Origin: Beroe ovata
Lineage: Eukaryota > Ctenophora > Nuda > Beroida > Beroidae
Length of the DNA stretch: 19,041 nt
Reading direction: 5' to 3'
Assembly: GCA_946803715.1 (NCBI GenBank)
Contig: CAMPET010000065.1
Location: forward strand, 299,203-318,243
The notes below the pieces were generated by a model that saw nothing but the letters and a program-made list of their open reading frames with translations, had not been told where the DNA came from and did not search any database. The position numbers and the translations under genes were made by a program. Each line of letters begins with the position of its first letter. The stretch's first letter is position 1. Positions 18,301 through 19,041 of the stretch are shown here, piece after piece.

Positions 18301-18995
18301 AGGGAGCACACCCCTGATCTCCTCCCTGAGACAGATGCGGACGTGATACATGTCCAGTTCGAGGACGTTTTCCGTCCCAGTTTCGATATCGTGGACCTCG
18401 TTTCGGACACCAGCAGATCCTACACCGGTAACTACTCTCTTGTGTTCCGGGGAGCAGGCCAGACAGTGGACGAGATCGTCATGTTTAGGTGAGGGTGTGA
18501 GGGGGTAGTGTGCGGTTCATAACCTTTGAATTCAATTTAGGTACGTGCTCTACGGAGATGAGCACGTACGAAATGCATCCTGCTGAGTTTTGTTCTACTA
18601 TATTGATTTCAGCCTATTAAAACTGGCAACAACCCATAGAGTGGTTCAATCAACCACCTCCAATTCCATTGATACACATACCCCGATATTATCGGGGTAT
18701 GTGTATCAATGGAATTATCGGGCCGATAAACAGCCTGTAGTACACTATAATTAGGGGTCAATATTGTATTATTACCACTGAATATGATAGTTGATTACAC
18801 ATCATCATGTCGGCNGGCCCGACCGGTATTTGGAACTGGAAGGGCTCCTACGACCAGATGAAATGGCTTTGCAGGGAATTTAGTGTCTGTTCCAATGTCT
18901 ACCCTAAACTCTTGGACGGAGTTCCCAACTTCTGTTTCATCGTCCGATTTTCAAACCTGGAATTCGCTTCCAATGACTCTTACTGTGTTTTTGAG
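15386..18995 (+). CDS. C-terminal exons of the CatSper auxiliary subunit-like gene (delta/epsilon type), continuing past the window
   Basis: Exons 15386-15606, 15724-15809, 15885-16265, 16403-16654, 16935-17035, 17180-17288, 17693-17845, 17966-18055 and 18281-18488 join in phase. With exons 1-5 they encode about 750 residues, similar to CATSPERD/E. Early exons look like beta-propeller strands (LVLHKQGSLTLVEG). Later ones resemble the conserved membrane-proximal ectodomain: GCKPGQRVSL, FEDVFRPSFDIVDLVSD, YTGNYSLVFRGAGQ. The last exon (about 18817-18995) has MKWLCREFSVCSNVYP...FIVRFSN...SYC, recalling the WLC-SPC-SNRGVD-TYC block of CATSPERD/E. These subunits stabilise the sperm flagellar CatSper calcium channel. 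A short exon (18541 to about 18565, YVLYGDEH) is likely, and at least one junction between 18488 and 18817 is unresolved. The transmembrane helix is not in the window. Confidence 0.7.
17498..17680. repeat. 18-bp imperfect tandem repeat in intron
   Basis: Variants of CACTGTTATCACTAACAT repeat about nine times in the intron between exons 17180-17288 and 17693-17845, ending near the acceptor. Confidence 0.7.
18541..18569. repeat. Hairpin GTACGTGCTC/GAGCACGTAC
   Basis: Perfect 10-base arms (18541-18550, 18560-18569) surround a 9-base loop. The hairpin begins exactly at the AG of a probable acceptor and covers the short candidate exon. Confidence 0.75.
18662..18716. repeat. 55-bp near-perfect palindrome
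   Basis: Two 27-base arms (18662-18688, 18690-18716) are exactly complementary around one central T; the inner end reads CCCCGATATTATCGGGG. It lies in an intronic part of the CatSper-like gene. Confidence 0.9.
18815..18816 (+). other. Ambiguous base at the probable acceptor of the last visible exon
   Basis: An in-frame TGA at 18792-18794 bounds the exon on the left. The only possible AG between it and the coding sequence is N-G at 18815-18816, so N is probably A. Confidence 0.5.
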
Positions 18996-19041
18996 GTTTG
19001 AAACAGCTATAGAATGAAGTCTTTACCGGCACTTACGACAC

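Overview
The window is animal DNA: spliced genes with short GT-AG introns (and one GC-AG), microsatellites, minisatellites and small inverted-repeat elements. A Kv-type potassium channel, a BTB-like protein and several germline-type genes suggest an early-branching metazoan (sponge-like or similar), but the sequence alone does not fix the phylum. Family names rest on motif recognition from memory; no alignment or search was run. Exons were assembled by hand from splice sites, and nearly all neighbouring exons agree in reading phase.

Layout. 1-1429 (+): 3' portion, or all, of a Kv channel, followed by a (CA)n 3' region. 1700-4450: no gene seen; dense in inverted-repeat structures, including a Harbinger-like MITE, a Helitron-like 3' end with an inverted copy, CG-rich foldbacks and two further foldbacks. 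4515-5621 (-): a multi-exon BTB-like gene with a minisatellite filling one intron and an in-frame TGA in its last exon. 6031-6531 (-): a secreted protein with three six-cysteine modules. 6532-7824: no gene recognised. 7825-10981 (+): a coiled-coil protein with an S/T-P-rich middle and an acidic FG tail, possibly the synaptonemal-complex protein SIX6OS1. 11218 to beyond the right edge (+): a secreted/type I membrane protein that resembles a CatSper sperm-channel auxiliary subunit (delta/epsilon type). Two small membrane proteins sit antisense in its second intron, and a Boule/DAZ-like RNA-binding gene sits antisense in its fifth intron.

If these family calls hold, the right 11 kb is a germline neighbourhood: a meiotic chromosome-axis candidate, a sperm calcium-channel subunit, and a meiotic translation regulator nested within it. 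The Boule-like gene has a clear TATA element, and just upstream of it lies a cluster of seven E-box palindromes (five exact TCACGTGA), the most striking regulatory signal in the window.
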